A stretch of 64,000 nt of DNA, from NCBI RefSeq assembly GCF_008253865.1, contig NZ_CP042331.1, positions 4,987,501 to 5,051,500 of the forward strand, in the 5' to 3' direction. Below the pieces are notes generated by a model that did not search any database, had not been told where the DNA came from, and saw nothing but the letters and a program-made list of their open reading frames with translations. Of this stretch, positions 1-8,554 are shown in pieces. The stretch's first letter is position 1; each line of letters opens with the position of its first letter. The position numbers and the translations under genes were made by a program. This stretch comes from Bosea sp. F3-2 (lineage in GTDB: Bacteria > Pseudomonadota > Alphaproteobacteria > Rhizobiales > Beijerinckiaceae).

Positions 1-5
1 CTGAA

Positions 6-701
6 TCAGATGGTCGGAGCGGGTGTGCGGGCGCGAAGCCGCGCCAGCACGTCGTCGGCGGTGGTCCGCAGCCGCGGGCCGAAGCCCTTGGCGGCGAGCT
101 TCTCGGTGACGGAGGCGGCGGCCGCGCCATCGAGCTCGTCGAGGGCGGTTTCGGCGGCTTCCGCCTCGACCTGACGCTCGCGCAGGCGCTTCAGAGTCTG
201 CTCGGCCTCGGCCAGAGTCGACTCGTGCGCGCGACCGGCCTCGATGCGGCCTTGTCGCATCTGGCGCACGGCCTCCGAGGCGCGGGCGAGACGCCGACCG
301 CGGTCGAGCTCCGTGATGCGCGCCTGAGCCTGACCGACATGGCGGCGCAGGCGAACGATTTCGGCGGCAAAGAGCGCCTGGGCACTCGCCGCAGCGTCCC
401 GGTCGGCCTCCAGGGCCGCGATCGCCTCGGCGCCTTCGCGAGCTAACCCTTCGTCGCCGGCCGTAAGCGCCGCCGCGACGCGGATTTCAAGATCGGCGAT
501 GCGGGCATTGCCGACAGCAAGGCGCTCGGTCTCGTGCCGGTCCTGCGCGATCGCGACCGCCAGCGCCTTCTTGGCGCGCTCGAAGGCGCTGGTGGCATCG
601 CGCATCTGCTGATCGAGGATGAGGAGCGCGTTGCGATCGGCGAAGCGCTCCTCGGCAATGGCGGCGCTGCCGCGGACGAAGGTGAGAAACATCTTGAGCA
701 T
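6..701 (-). CDS. PspA/IM30-like coiled-coil protein
   Basis: The predicted product is 231 aa, rich in Ala, Glu and Arg, and almost entirely alpha-helical with heptad-like spacing, as in the PspA/IM30 (phage shock, membrane-stress) family. The N-terminus starts with a short amphipathic stretch (MLKMFLTFVRG) followed by the family-like LLILDQQMRDA segment. The chosen start at 701 has a GGGAAG ribosome-binding site a few bases upstream. A longer reading from 782 would run through the operators at 718-788 and is unlikely. PspA proteins bind the inner face of the membrane, and that role is inferred here from family only. The gene is divergent from a TetR gene, and the palindromes between them suggest the TetR protein represses it. 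No other psp genes are visible, but the gene lies at the window edge. Confidence 0.75.
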   Translation of the reverse strand: MLKMFLTFVRGSAAIAEERFADRNALLILDQQMRDATSAFERAKKALAVAIAQDRHETERLAVGNARIADLEIRVAAALTAGDEGLAREGAEAIAALEADRDAAASAQALFAAEIVRLRRHVGQAQARITELDRGRRLARASEAVRQMRQGRIEAGRAHESTLAEAEQTLKRLRERQVEAEAAETALDELDGAAAASVTEKLAAKGFGPRLRTTADDVLARLRARTPAPTI

Positions 702-717
702 TGACACTTCCCTGTTA

Positions 718-788
718 TGAACGTTGTTCACGAAGGATGCATAGCCCAAACTTGAACGGCGTTCAAGAAAAGACTTGAACATAGTTCA
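718..788. promoter_or_regulatory. Three TGAAC-N3-GTTCA operators in the pspA-like/tetR divergent promoter
   Basis: Three 13-bp palindromes of the form TGAAC-NNN-GTTCA lie at 718-730 (spacer GTT), 753-765 (GGC, extended by one further base pair on each side) and 776-788 (ATA). All half-sites are identical. They fill the gap between the PspA-like start (701, minus) and the TetR start (813, plus). This is the usual layout for an autoregulated TetR repressor that also controls its divergent neighbour. Binding is inferred; the repeats are seen directly. Confidence 0.8.
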
Positions 789-812
789 CGGCATGGCGGG
801 AGCGACGGCAAG

Positions 813-1451
813 ATGGCGGAAGCGACGGAAATGACCACGACGGCAGCGCGCCGGGAACGGCAGCGCATCCAACTGATCGACGCCGCGGAGCGGGCCATTG
901 CCGAGAAGGGGCTCGCTGGCTTGAAGGCGCGCGAGCTGGCGCAGGAAATCGGCTGTGCGCTCGGCGCCATCTACAACCTCGTCCAGGATATGGACGAGCT
1001 CGTCCTGCGTGTCGGCTCGCGCACATTGGCCCGGCTCGATGCGGCCTTGAGCGTTGCCGCGCCGCAGGCGCCATCATCACCGGCTGAGGCTGCGGACGCC
1101 CTTGTTGCAGTCGCGCTCGCTTACGCCGCATTCGCCCGCGACTATCTGCGGCTCTGGCGTGTTCTGTTCGAGCACCGGATGGCCGAAGGCTCAACCGTGC
1201 CGGACTGGGCCGTCTCGGAGCAGATGACGATGTTCCGGCATATCCTCGGGCCGCTCGGCGTGCTGCTTCCCGATGGAAGCGAAGCCGAGCGCGTCCTGCT
1301 CAGCAGGACACTGTTCTCGGCCGTCCATGGCGTTGTCTTGGTCGGGCTGGAGGAGAAGCTGATTGCCGTGCCGCGGCGCGAGCTCGATCACGAGATTGAG
1401 AAGCTCGTGCGGCTGGTCAGCTCCGGGCTCGTTGCCAATCAGAAACGCTGA
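813..1451 (+). CDS. TetR family transcriptional regulator
   Basis: The 212-aa product has the TetR layout. An N-terminal helix-turn-helix at about residues 15-60 includes RIQLIDAAERAIAEKGLAG and ELAQEIGCALGAIYNLVQD, followed by a helical ligand-binding region. The start at 813 has GGGAG about 10 bases upstream. An in-frame ATG at 831 is an alternative. The gene is divergent from the PspA-like gene and separated from it by three matching palindromes, which are probably its operators. The ligand cannot be told from sequence. Confidence 0.88.
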   Translation: MAEATEMTTTAARRERQRIQLIDAAERAIAEKGLAGLKARELAQEIGCALGAIYNLVQDMDELVLRVGSRTLARLDAALSVAAPQAPSSPAEAADALVAVALAYAAFARDYLRLWRVLFEHRMAEGSTVPDWAVSEQMTMFRHILGPLGVLLPDGSEAERVLLSRTLFSAVHGVVLVGLEEKLIAVPRRELDHEIEKLVRLVSSGLVANQKR

Positions 1452-1845
1452 TCGTCACTCAAGGCGCACTGAAGAGCTCCATGTGAGCGAGCCCTGAAAG
1501 GGCGGATCACATCGGGCCGTTTGATCTTCAATGCGCTGACGTAACAGCGGACGTGCCCAGGCAGGCCACGCCAGCGCTCATCGAGACGTCGAGCGTGATG
1601 TCCGATTCCAGGCAAGCAGCCACTGTCGCTGTTGGTGCTAGACTGCCTCAAGACGCCCGCTGCAACTGACATTGGAGACGAGGGCAATTCCGGAAAGCGG
1701 CTCGACTACTTGGGGATGTCTGGAGTTGGCGGATTGTGTTGCGGACTGAGGCCCGCACACTGACGACAGCGCGTATTAATTGAATATGGTGTTCCCCTTT
1801 TGGGGACGCTCCTCCCACCACCTCCTCTTTTGAGATGAGTTCGCC
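1452..1845. other. Intergenic stretch, no gene recognised
   Basis: These 394 bases between the TetR stop and the Dabb gene hold no reading frame that resembles a known protein. The part just before 1846 is less GC-rich than its surroundings and probably carries the promoter of the downstream gene. I saw no strong terminator or repeat. Confidence 0.5.
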
Positions 1846-2178
1846 ATGATCCGACACTTCGTATTTTTTACCGCCAAGTCGTCTGAGAACATCGAGCCTA
1901 TTCAGCAAGGACTGTCCATCCTGACCGAAATTCCGCATGCTCAGACGCTTGAGATCGCCATAAATCGAAAATCGGACCCGCTCAGCTCCGAGGTGGACAT
2001 CGTTGTCTATGGTGAGTTTCGAGATGACGCGGCCTTGGCAGCCTACAAGGCGCATGAGCTGTACGCTGAAGCGATAAGGCTTGTACGGCCCCTCCGTGAA
2101 ATGAGACTTGCCGCGGATTATCAGGTCTCGGCGGCGGTCACGCGACCATTCGACAGGTCGTCGGGCCGAACCGGGTGA
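1846..2178 (+). CDS. Dabb (stress-responsive A/B barrel) domain protein
   Basis: The 110-aa product begins MIRHFVFFTAK, carries alternating strand and helix segments, and includes KSDPLSSEVDIVVYGEF and the family-like AALAAYKAHELY and VRPLREMRLAADY stretches. This is the pattern of single-domain Dabb proteins, dimeric ferredoxin-like barrels found in stress proteins and some cyclases. Length is normal for one domain. A purine-rich GAGATGAG lies upstream of the ATG. The gene is convergent with pabB, 21 bases away. The substrate or role is unknown. Confidence 0.78.
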   Translation: MIRHFVFFTAKSSENIEPIQQGLSILTEIPHAQTLEIAINRKSDPLSSEVDIVVYGEFRDDAALAAYKAHELYAEAIRLVRPLREMRLAADYQVSAAVTRPFDRSSGRTG

Positions 2179-2199
2179 GGCAACCTCTGGAGCGCTCAG

Positions 2200-3396
2200 C
2201 TAGTTTCGCCTGCCTGATCCGAGCTCGACCGGGACATTCGATGCCGCCCGGAGAGAGGTTGCGCTCCTAGCGAGGAAAGCCGCCTTCAGCAGGCACTCAT
2301 CGTACTCGCTTCTGGCTTCGGAATCGAAAACCAGCCCGGAGCCTACGTTGAATGTCGCCTGCCCCGAGCGGGCGAGCGTCAGCGTCCGGATCGCGACGTT
2401 GAAACGCGCTTCTCCCTTTGGAGAGAGCATGCCGATGCTGCCGCAATAGACGCCGCGCGGATGCGCTTCGAGCTCGCGGATCACTTCCATCGCCCGGATC
2501 TTGGGCGCGCCGGTGACCGATCCGCAGGGAAACAAGGACCGGAGCAAATCGGGAAACTGCATGTCCCGCCGGAGTCGCGCTTCGACGCCCGACGTCATCT
2601 GAAACAGGGTTGGATAGCGCTCGACGCTGAAGAGATCCGTTACGCGCACCGACCCTATTTCCGAGACACGGCTCAGATCGTTCCGCAGCAGGTCGACGAT
2701 CATGAGGTTTTCGGCTCGGTTCTTTTCGCTGGAGGCCAGGCTTGTCGCTGCGCGTCGATCCTCCTCGGGGGAGGGGCCGCGAGGCGCGGTTCCCTTCATC
2801 GGGCGCGTGCGGATCAGCGAGCCTTCCGTCTCGAAGAAGAGTTCCGGAGACAGCGACAGAATGGTCTCCTGGCCGAGAGCGACCAGTGCGCCATAGGGAG
2901 CGGGTTGGAAAGCGCGCAGAGCGGCAAAGAGCGCGACGGGGTCGCCCGACCAGGATCCGGTCAAGGGGAAGGTCAGGTTCACCTGATAGATGTCGCCGGC
3001 CCGGATGTATTCGATCGCCTGCCTGAAGCGGGCGGCGTACTCATCGAAGGTCCAGAACGCAGAGAAACACCCGGCGAAGGCGGAACCGTTGACGGAATCC
3101 CAGTCGAAGCGCTGCGGTTCGTCAAAAACGCCAAACTGAATCAGGGGTCCGTTCAAGGCCGGCGCCAGGGGCGCCAGCCGCGGCTCGAACATGTAGCCCA
3201 GCTCATAGGCGGCATATCCCGCCAGGAAGTACCCGGCCCTCTGGGCATCGAGCATCGCTGCCAGGGTTGCCGGCACGGCGTCGTAGGACCGTGCTTCAAT
3301 AATCTGGTGGCAGTGCGCGAAGCACAGTGTTTCGTGTGCTTGCCGATCCTCGAGCAGCACGAAGGGGTCGGATGATCTGGGATCAGGAACTCTCAA
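2200..3396 (-). CDS. pabB: Aminodeoxychorismate synthase component I
   Basis: PabB joins ammonia to chorismate to make 4-amino-4-deoxychorismate for folate (p-aminobenzoate) synthesis. The 398-aa product has the chorismate-binding core: TRPMKGTAPRG, the block NRAENLMIVDLLRNDLSRV, CGSVTGAPKIRAMEVI, and a C-terminal YDECLLKA. There is no fused glutaminase or lyase domain. The reading frame stays open far upstream across nadC, but similarity begins only at SDPFVLLEDR. I therefore chose the TTG at 3396, which has GGAG about nine bases upstream, although nearby starts are possible. It is the last gene of the minus-strand run nadQ-nadA-nadB-nadC-pabB and is separated from nadC by 77 bases. Confidence 0.85.
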   Translation of the reverse strand: MRVPDPRSSDPFVLLEDRQAHETLCFAHCHQIIEARSYDAVPATLAAMLDAQRAGYFLAGYAAYELGYMFEPRLAPLAPALNGPLIQFGVFDEPQRFDWDSVNGSAFAGCFSAFWTFDEYAARFRQAIEYIRAGDIYQVNLTFPLTGSWSGDPVALFAALRAFQPAPYGALVALGQETILSLSPELFFETEGSLIRTRPMKGTAPRGPSPEEDRRAATSLASSEKNRAENLMIVDLLRNDLSRVSEIGSVRVTDLFSVERYPTLFQMTSGVEARLRRDMQFPDLLRSLFPCGSVTGAPKIRAMEVIRELEAHPRGVYCGSIGMLSPKGEARFNVAIRTLTLARSGQATFNVGSGLVFDSEARSEYDECLLKAAFLARSATSLRAASNVPVELGSGRRN

Positions 3397-3473
3397 TCCA
3401 GGGCTCCATCGCGTCGCGCGGCAGCCTTGGTTCCGGTTGCCGGGCTCGATCGCATTTCCGAGGTTCCTCGCTG

Positions 3474-4331
3474 TCAGAGCGCTTGATAATCTAGGCCGAT
3501 ATCGAGGATCGGCGCACTGTGGGTCAGCCAGCCGATGGAGATCAGATCGACACCGGTTGCGGCGACGCTCGGCGCGGTCGCGGCGGTGATCCGGCCCGAT
3601 GCCTCGGTGATCGCGCGGCCCGAGACCATCGCGACGGCGCGGCGCAGCTCCTCCGCGGTCATGTTGTCGAGCAGGACGGCGTCGGGAGCGAGATCCAGCG
3701 CCTCTTCTAACTGCGCCAGCGTATCGACCTCGATCTCGATCTTGACGAGATGGCCGACGCTGCTGCGCACACGCTCGATCGCCGGGCGGATGCCGCCGGC
3801 GACGGCAATGTGGTTGTCCTTGATCAGAACGGCGTCGTCGAGGCCGAAGCGATGATTGGAGCCGCCGCCGGCGCGCACGGCGTATTTCTCGATCGCGCGC
3901 AGGCCGGGGGTGGTCTTGCGCGTGCAGACGATCTTCGCCTTGTGGCCGTCGACCGCATCGACGATGGCCCGCGTTGCCGTGGCGATGCCGCTCAGGCGGC
4001 TGAGGAAATTGAGGGCGGTCCGCTCCGCGGTAAGGATCGCCCGGGCCGGCCCGCTCACACTCGCGACGACATCTCCCGCCGCGACGACGCTGCCATCCGC
4101 TCGCTGTACGGCGATCTCGACATCCTGGTCGATGAGCTTGAACGCAAGGGCGGCCAGATCGAGACCGGCGACCACCCCGGGCTGGCGCGCCGCAAGGACG
4201 GTCGTGGCGCGCTGCTCCTTCGGGACGATCGCATCCGTGGTCAGATCGCCGGCCCGGCCCAGATCCTCGAGCAGGGCGCCCCGGACCAGGGGCTCGAGCA
4301 TGATGGCGGGGAGCGGGAAGAGGTGCGTCAT
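3474..4331 (-). CDS. nadC: Nicotinate-nucleotide pyrophosphorylase (carboxylating)
   Basis: NadC converts quinolinate and PRPP to nicotinate mononucleotide, the third step of de novo NAD synthesis in the cytoplasm. The 285-aa product carries LLEDLGRAGDLTTDAIVP near the N-terminus, then RKTTPGLRAIEKYAV and GGGSNHRFGLDDAVLIKDNH, and a C-terminal TIM-barrel segment with AVLLDNM and the EASGRIT motif. Length matches the family. Its start overlaps the end of nadB by four bases (ATGA), which indicates translational coupling in a nadA-nadB-nadC operon. Confidence 0.96.
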   Translation of the reverse strand: MTHLFPLPAIMLEPLVRGALLEDLGRAGDLTTDAIVPKEQRATTVLAARQPGVVAGLDLAALAFKLIDQDVEIAVQRADGSVVAAGDVVASVSGPARAILTAERTALNFLSRLSGIATATRAIVDAVDGHKAKIVCTRKTTPGLRAIEKYAVRAGGGSNHRFGLDDAVLIKDNHIAVAGGIRPAIERVRSSVGHLVKIEIEVDTLAQLEEALDLAPDAVLLDNMTAEELRRAVAMVSGRAITEASGRITAATAPSVAATGVDLISIGWLTHSAPILDIGLDYQAL

Positions 4332-5872
4332 GATGAAAGGCTTTCCAGCGCTGGCGCGGGGGCGAGGCCTCGCGCTGCCCTGAGTGCGGCGCGGAGGGTG
4401 ATGTCGGACCGTCTGACGGCAGCCGCATGGTGAGGGCAATCCGACCGGTGATGGGCGCCGCGGCTTTCCCGGCGCCGAAGAGCGGCGATCGCGATCATCA
4501 GTGCCACAGCCGCAGGATCGGCCATCGAATTCTTGCCTTCGGCGAGCGGCAGCAAGGTCCGCGCGGCGGCAGTCAGGCTCATTTCATGGCGCACGACCCC
4601 AAGCGCCGGCGAGACCAGCGGGCGCACGGGGGCTGCATCGGGTGATGGGACATCGTCTACAGGCACGGGCCGGATCGGTCGGGCGAAGGTACCCGCCAGG
4701 TCCTCGGCGACCCAGCGCGAACAGACGACGGCCTCGGTCAGGGAATTGCTGGCGAGCCTGTTGGCGCCGTGCAATCCGGTCGAGGCAACTTCTCCGCAGG
4801 CCCAGAGGCCAGAGACCGAACTGCGGCCGGACCCGTCCACGGCAACGCCGCCCATGTGGTAGTGCTGGGCCGGGCGGATCGGGATGAGGTCTCGTCCCGG
4901 GTCGATGCCGAGCTTGCCGCAAGCCGCCGCAATCGTGGGGAAGTGCCGGGCGAAGGCGGGACCGAGCCGCTCGCGCGCATCGAGAAAGACGCGATGACCG
5001 CTTGCGAGGTGGTTCCAGACGGCGCGCGCGACGACGTCGCGGGGCGCGAGCTCCGCGCTTTGTATCCCCGCGAGGAAACGCCGACCGGTCTCATCGACGA
5101 GGATCGCCCCTTCGCCACGAACCGCCTCGCTGATCAGCGCCATCGGGCTCCCCGAGCCATCGAGCGCCGTCGGATGGAACTGGATGAATTCCAGATCGGC
5201 GAGGGTTGCGCCGGCATGGGCCGCCAGCGCCAGCCCCTGACCGCAATTGCCGATCGGGTTGGTGGTCTCGAAGAACAGCCCGCCAATCCCGCCGGTGGCC
5301 AGCACCACCCGATGCGCCCCGAAGAACATGCGTCCTGCCGGGCCGCTGGCCCAGACACCCTGGATCGCATGGTCCGCCACGGCCAGCCGGCGCGCCTCCA
5401 CGCCTTCCACGACCGTGATCGAAGGCGTGGAGCGCACGGCGGCGACGAGGGCACGCATGATTTCGCGGCCGCTGCCGTCACCATCGGCATGGATGATGCG
5501 CCGCCGGCTGTGTGCGGCCTCCAGACCCAGGCGCAATCGTCCTTGTGGGGTGCGGTCGAAGCGAACGCCGAATGCGGCCAGTGCCTCGATCGCGCCGGGG
5601 GCGGCGTGGAGGATGCGGCGCGCCATGGCGTCGTCGCACAGTCCGTCGCCGGCGGCGAGGGTGTCGGCCAGGTGCAAGGACGGATCGTCGTCATCGCCCA
5701 TGGCGGCGGCGAGGCCGCCTTGCGCCCAGGCGCTCGACGCTTCGGTTCCCAGCGGCGCCCGCGACAGGAGGAGCACTGGCGCCGGCGCGAGATGAAGCGC
5801 GATCAGCAACCCGGCGATGCCACCGCCGACGATGACGGGCCGGTCCTCGTGATTCCGGATGTCGGTGCTCAT
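4328..5872 (-). CDS. nadB: L-aspartate oxidase
   Basis: NadB oxidises L-aspartate to iminoaspartate with FAD, the first step of de novo NAD synthesis, and passes the product to NadA. The 514-aa product shows the FAD-binding VGGGIAGLLIALHL near residue 15, SSAWAQGGLAAA, the active-site region around FIQFHPTAL, and RPAQHYHMGGVAVD followed by GLHGANRLASNSLTEAVV. Length is typical. It overlaps nadA upstream and nadC downstream, each by four bases, so the three genes form one tightly coupled operon. Confidence 0.96.
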   Translation of the reverse strand: MSTDIRNHEDRPVIVGGGIAGLLIALHLAPAPVLLLSRAPLGTEASSAWAQGGLAAAMGDDDDPSLHLADTLAAGDGLCDDAMARRILHAAPGAIEALAAFGVRFDRTPQGRLRLGLEAAHSRRRIIHADGDGSGREIMRALVAAVRSTPSITVVEGVEARRLAVADHAIQGVWASGPAGRMFFGAHRVVLATGGIGGLFFETTNPIGNCGQGLALAAHAGATLADLEFIQFHPTALDGSGSPMALISEAVRGEGAILVDETGRRFLAGIQSAELAPRDVVARAVWNHLASGHRVFLDARERLGPAFARHFPTIAAACGKLGIDPGRDLIPIRPAQHYHMGGVAVDGSGRSSVSGLWACGEVASTGLHGANRLASNSLTEAVVCSRWVAEDLAGTFARPIRPVPVDDVPSPDAAPVRPLVSPALGVVRHEMSLTAAARTLLPLAEGKNSMADPAAVALMIAIAALRRRESRGAHHRSDCPHHAAAVRRSDITLRAALRAARGLAPAPALESLSS

Positions 5873-6840
5873 ACGGCCAGCATCCGCTCGACAGCGAGCC
5901 GCGCGCGCCCGGCGATCTCGGGGGCGACGGTCACGACATGGCGGTTCTGCTCAAGGGCGGCGCGAATGTTGGCAAGCGTGATCCGCTTCATGTGCGGACA
6001 CAGATTGCAGGGGCGGATGAACTCGACATCGGGATGCTGGAGCGCGACGTTGTCGCTCATCGAGCACTCGGTCATCAGCACCACGCGGGATGGCTTGTAT
6101 CGTTCGACATAGCCGGACATGTCGGCAGTCGAGCCGGCGAAATCGGCTTCGGCGACCACCTCGGGCGGGCATTCGGGATGGGCCAGCACCGTCACACCCG
6201 GATGGTTCTCCCGCAACGCGCGGATGTCGGCCGGCGAGAAGCGCTCATGGACCTCGCAGTGCCCTTTCCAGGCGATGATCTGCACGTCGGTCTGCGCTGC
6301 GACGTTCTGGGCCAGATACTCGTCCGGCAGCATGAGCACCCGCGGAACGCCGAGGGATTCGACGACCGCCTTCGCGTTGCCGGAGGTGCAGCAGATGTCG
6401 GACTCGGCCTTCACCTCGGCCGAGGTGTTGACATAGGTGACGACGGGAACGCCCGGATAGCGCTGTCGCAGCAGGCGGATATCGGCCGCCGTGATGGAAT
6501 CCGCCAGGGAACAGCCTGCGCCGAGATCGGGGATCAGGACCGTCTTCTGCGGGTTCAGCAGCTTCGCCGTCTCGGCCATGAAATGCACGCCGGCCAGCAC
6601 GATCACGTCGGCTTCGGTCGACATCGCCTTGCGGGCGAGCGCGAGACTGTCGCCGACGATGTCGGCGACGCCGTGGAAGATCTCGGGCGTCTGGTAATTA
6701 TGCGCCAGGATGACGGCATTCCGCTGCCGCTTCAGGGCGAGAATGGCCTCGATATCGTCGGCGAAGCTCAGCCATTCGGCTGGCGGGATAACGCCTTTCA
6801 CGCGCTCGTAGAGTGCGGCCGTCGTGGACGTGTGGAGCAT
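5869..6840 (-). CDS. nadA: Quinolinate synthase A
   Basis: NadA condenses iminoaspartate with dihydroxyacetone phosphate to form quinolinate, using a [4Fe-4S] cluster. The 323-aa product has the expected cysteine regions: GAGCSLADS, CCTSGNA and RPCNLCPHMKRI. It also has NAVILAHNYQTPEIFHGVADIVGDSL near the N-terminus. The reading frame stays open to 6912, but the extra residues would cross the operator sites, so I placed the start at the ATG at 6840. The first gene of the nad operon is thus 14 bases from the nearest NadQ-type operator. Confidence 0.96.
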   Translation of the reverse strand: MLHTSTTAALYERVKGVIPPAEWLSFADDIEAILALKRQRNAVILAHNYQTPEIFHGVADIVGDSLALARKAMSTEADVIVLAGVHFMAETAKLLNPQKTVLIPDLGAGCSLADSITAADIRLLRQRYPGVPVVTYVNTSAEVKAESDICCTSGNAKAVVESLGVPRVLMLPDEYLAQNVAAQTDVQIIAWKGHCEVHERFSPADIRALRENHPGVTVLAHPECPPEVVAEADFAGSTADMSGYVERYKPSRVVLMTECSMSDNVALQHPDVEFIRPCNLCPHMKRITLANIRAALEQNRHVVTVAPEIAGRARLAVERMLAV

Positions 6841-6853
6841 GGGCGACCCCCTA

Positions 6854-6902
6854 TTATGCTCAGTGCGAGTATAACAGGGGCATATGCTTACTATGAGCAT
6901 AA
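6854..6902. promoter_or_regulatory. Two NadQ-type operators upstream of nadABC
   Basis: Two 21-bp inverted repeats share the form TTATGCTC-N5-GAGCATAA. Site 1 (6854-6874) has arms TTATGCTC and GAGTATAA. Site 2 (6882-6902) has ATATGCTT and GAGCATAA. Their centres are 28 bases apart. They occupy the gap between the nadQ stop (6909) and the nadA start (6840). Site 1 also covers a TATACT on the minus strand that could be a -10 box. The neighbouring regulator gene makes them probable NadQ sites that repress nadABC when NAD-related metabolites are abundant. Confidence 0.82.
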
Positions 6903-6908
6903 GAGATG

Positions 6909-7868
6909 TCAAGCGCGGGAAAGCGGCAATCGCGTTCCCGCGACGGTCCGTTCGGCGAGGACCGCCTGCCGAAAGCGGAAGCGCTTGGCCGGCCTGCCAC
7001 CGGTATCCGCGGTCGTCTCGCCGGTCTCCTCGACCAGTTCCTGCTGCTCGATGAGGCGCCGGAAGTTCTGCTTGTGCACGAGCCGGCCGGCGAGCGCTTC
7101 GACCGTGCGCTGCAACTGCAGCAGCGTGAAACTCGGCGGCATCAGCTCGAACACGACAGGGCGGTATTTGATCTTGGTGCGAAGCCTGGCGATGCCTGTT
7201 GCAAGGATACGGCGATGATCGGCAACCATCGAACGGCCAAGAATGTCATTCTCTGTGCCATTGGCCCGATCCCGGATGGCTTCAGCGACCAAGCCTGCCT
7301 CGTAGAGCAGTTCATATCGCTGCAGAACGAGTTCCTCGTTCCAATCGTGACCATCCAATCCGAATGTCAGAGAGACACGTTGCCGGCGCTCCTGCTTGCG
7401 AGCCGAGCTTTCGGCGCCATCTGCCCAAGTCTCAAGGCGTGGAAGAACCAAGTCGGTGATGACCGCCGGTCTTCCCGCTCTATGATCTTCCCATGGGAAG
7501 TATTCATACCAGCTGCGCCACCCATGCGTGAACGCGTGGTTGGAATTGTCTGCAAGCGTCAGGCCCAGATAGCTGATTGAAATTTGCACGCGATCGTTCG
7601 TGACTCGGTCACGGTCAGCGAAAGTGTAGAGCTGTTCGACGTAGCCAAGCGAAAGTCCGGTCTGCTTTTCCACCCATGCTCTAAGGCCGGACTGCAGGGA
7701 ACGGTGCGAGAGTTCAAATGGACCAGAGGGCAAGGACTCGCCGTGCTCGACGGTCAGGACGCGGGGCTCACGACCCGCTACGTCGACGACCACCGCAATG
7801 AGATCCGCACCGATAGTTCGATTTTGATCGATCTCAGCCGCCTGATGAATGGGTTTCTGCATGGCCAT
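6909..7868 (-). CDS. nadQ: NadQ/NrtR-type regulator of NAD biosynthesis
   Basis: The 319-aa product has an N-terminal Nudix-like domain (about residues 20-150, with SGPFELSHRSLQSGLRAWVE and LYTFADRDR). Its C-terminal winged helix has the sequence style of NrtR regulators, FELMPPSFTLLQLQRTVEAL, HKQNFRRLIE and GRPAKRFRF. The length fits the longer NadQ group of Hyphomicrobiales better than the roughly 230-aa NrtR. It lies directly upstream of nadABC on the same strand, with two matching palindromes in between. The probable role is a repressor of NAD synthesis. The Nudix helix does not obviously keep all catalytic glutamates, so the domain may only sense a ligand. Confidence 0.85.
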   Translation of the reverse strand: MAMQKPIHQAAEIDQNRTIGADLIAVVVDVAGREPRVLTVEHGESLPSGPFELSHRSLQSGLRAWVEKQTGLSLGYVEQLYTFADRDRVTNDRVQISISYLGLTLADNSNHAFTHGWRSWYEYFPWEDHRAGRPAVITDLVLPRLETWADGAESSARKQERRQRVSLTFGLDGHDWNEELVLQRYELLYEAGLVAEAIRDRANGTENDILGRSMVADHRRILATGIARLRTKIKYRPVVFELMPPSFTLLQLQRTVEALAGRLVHKQNFRRLIEQQELVEETGETTADTGGRPAKRFRFRQAVLAERTVAGTRLPLSRA

Positions 7869-8052
7869 ATGGCAAATATTGACTCGAATCTATCCATCAA
7901 GCTTGAACCAGTGTGGTGCTTGCCCGCAACTCCACGATCAGAGAATGGCCCTGAGTTCATTGCCTGGGCTGAGCAGGGCTGGATCAGCATTGTCCGGGCC
8001 GAGACCGCCTTACACCGCACCCTAGCGGTCCTTGGGATAATGGCTTCGTTGA

Positions 8053-8388
8053 CCGGTTCCGCTTGCTCTCCGCGGGACCGTTGGCGTTCAGAGTTCGGAA
8101 GTCGAGCCCCAGTCCGGCACATGGGCGGCGAGTTTCAAGCAAGCGGGCACGGATGATCCCGACAAGGTGGCTGCCGCGATGAAGGCGATGCCGATCAACG
8201 ACGCCTTCACGCGCAACGCAACGATCCGCGGCGACGGCCGGGTGCTGCGCGAGATGTATTTGGCGCGGGTGAAGAAGCCCGCGGACTCCAAGGCGCCCTG
8301 GGATTATTTCGAGATCGTGCGCAAGATTGCGCCGGAAGAAACGGTCTGGCCGCTATCCGAAAGCAAGTGCCCGTTCGTCGCGAAATAG
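8053..8388 (+). pseudogene. C-terminal remnant of a branched-chain amino-acid ABC binding protein
   Basis: In the frame ending at 8388 one reads SGTWAASFKQAGTDDPDK, VAAAMKAMPINDAFTRNAT, IRGDGRVLREMYLARVKKP and WDYFEIVRKI. This is the C-terminal end of LivK-type periplasmic binding proteins, which are normally about 400 aa. The frame opens after a stop at 8050-8052 and matches the family only from about 8098. No N-terminal part or signal peptide is present, and no liv transporter genes are adjacent. A GTG at 8167 could start a 73-aa peptide, but a working protein is unlikely. The 7869-8052 stretch upstream shows nothing recognisable. Confidence 0.8.
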
Positions 8389-8554
8389 AGACTGGCTCTA
8401 TCGCTATTGGCTAGCCATCGTCGATCCGGCCGACTGGCGTCGTCGCCCAAATCGTCCCTAGCGGCAAACCGTTGATAGGCATGGCGGGCACGGTCAGTGT
8501 CGAAGATCTGAGGAATCTCGAAGCGGCCCCAGCGTACTCGACTGTTGCCTGAAG

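Noticed and set aside
3397..4428. Upstream extension of the pabB reading frame through nadC
   Set aside because: The open frame is Arg/Pro-rich shadow sequence antisense in phase to nadC, with no chorismate-enzyme match; nadC is the real gene there.
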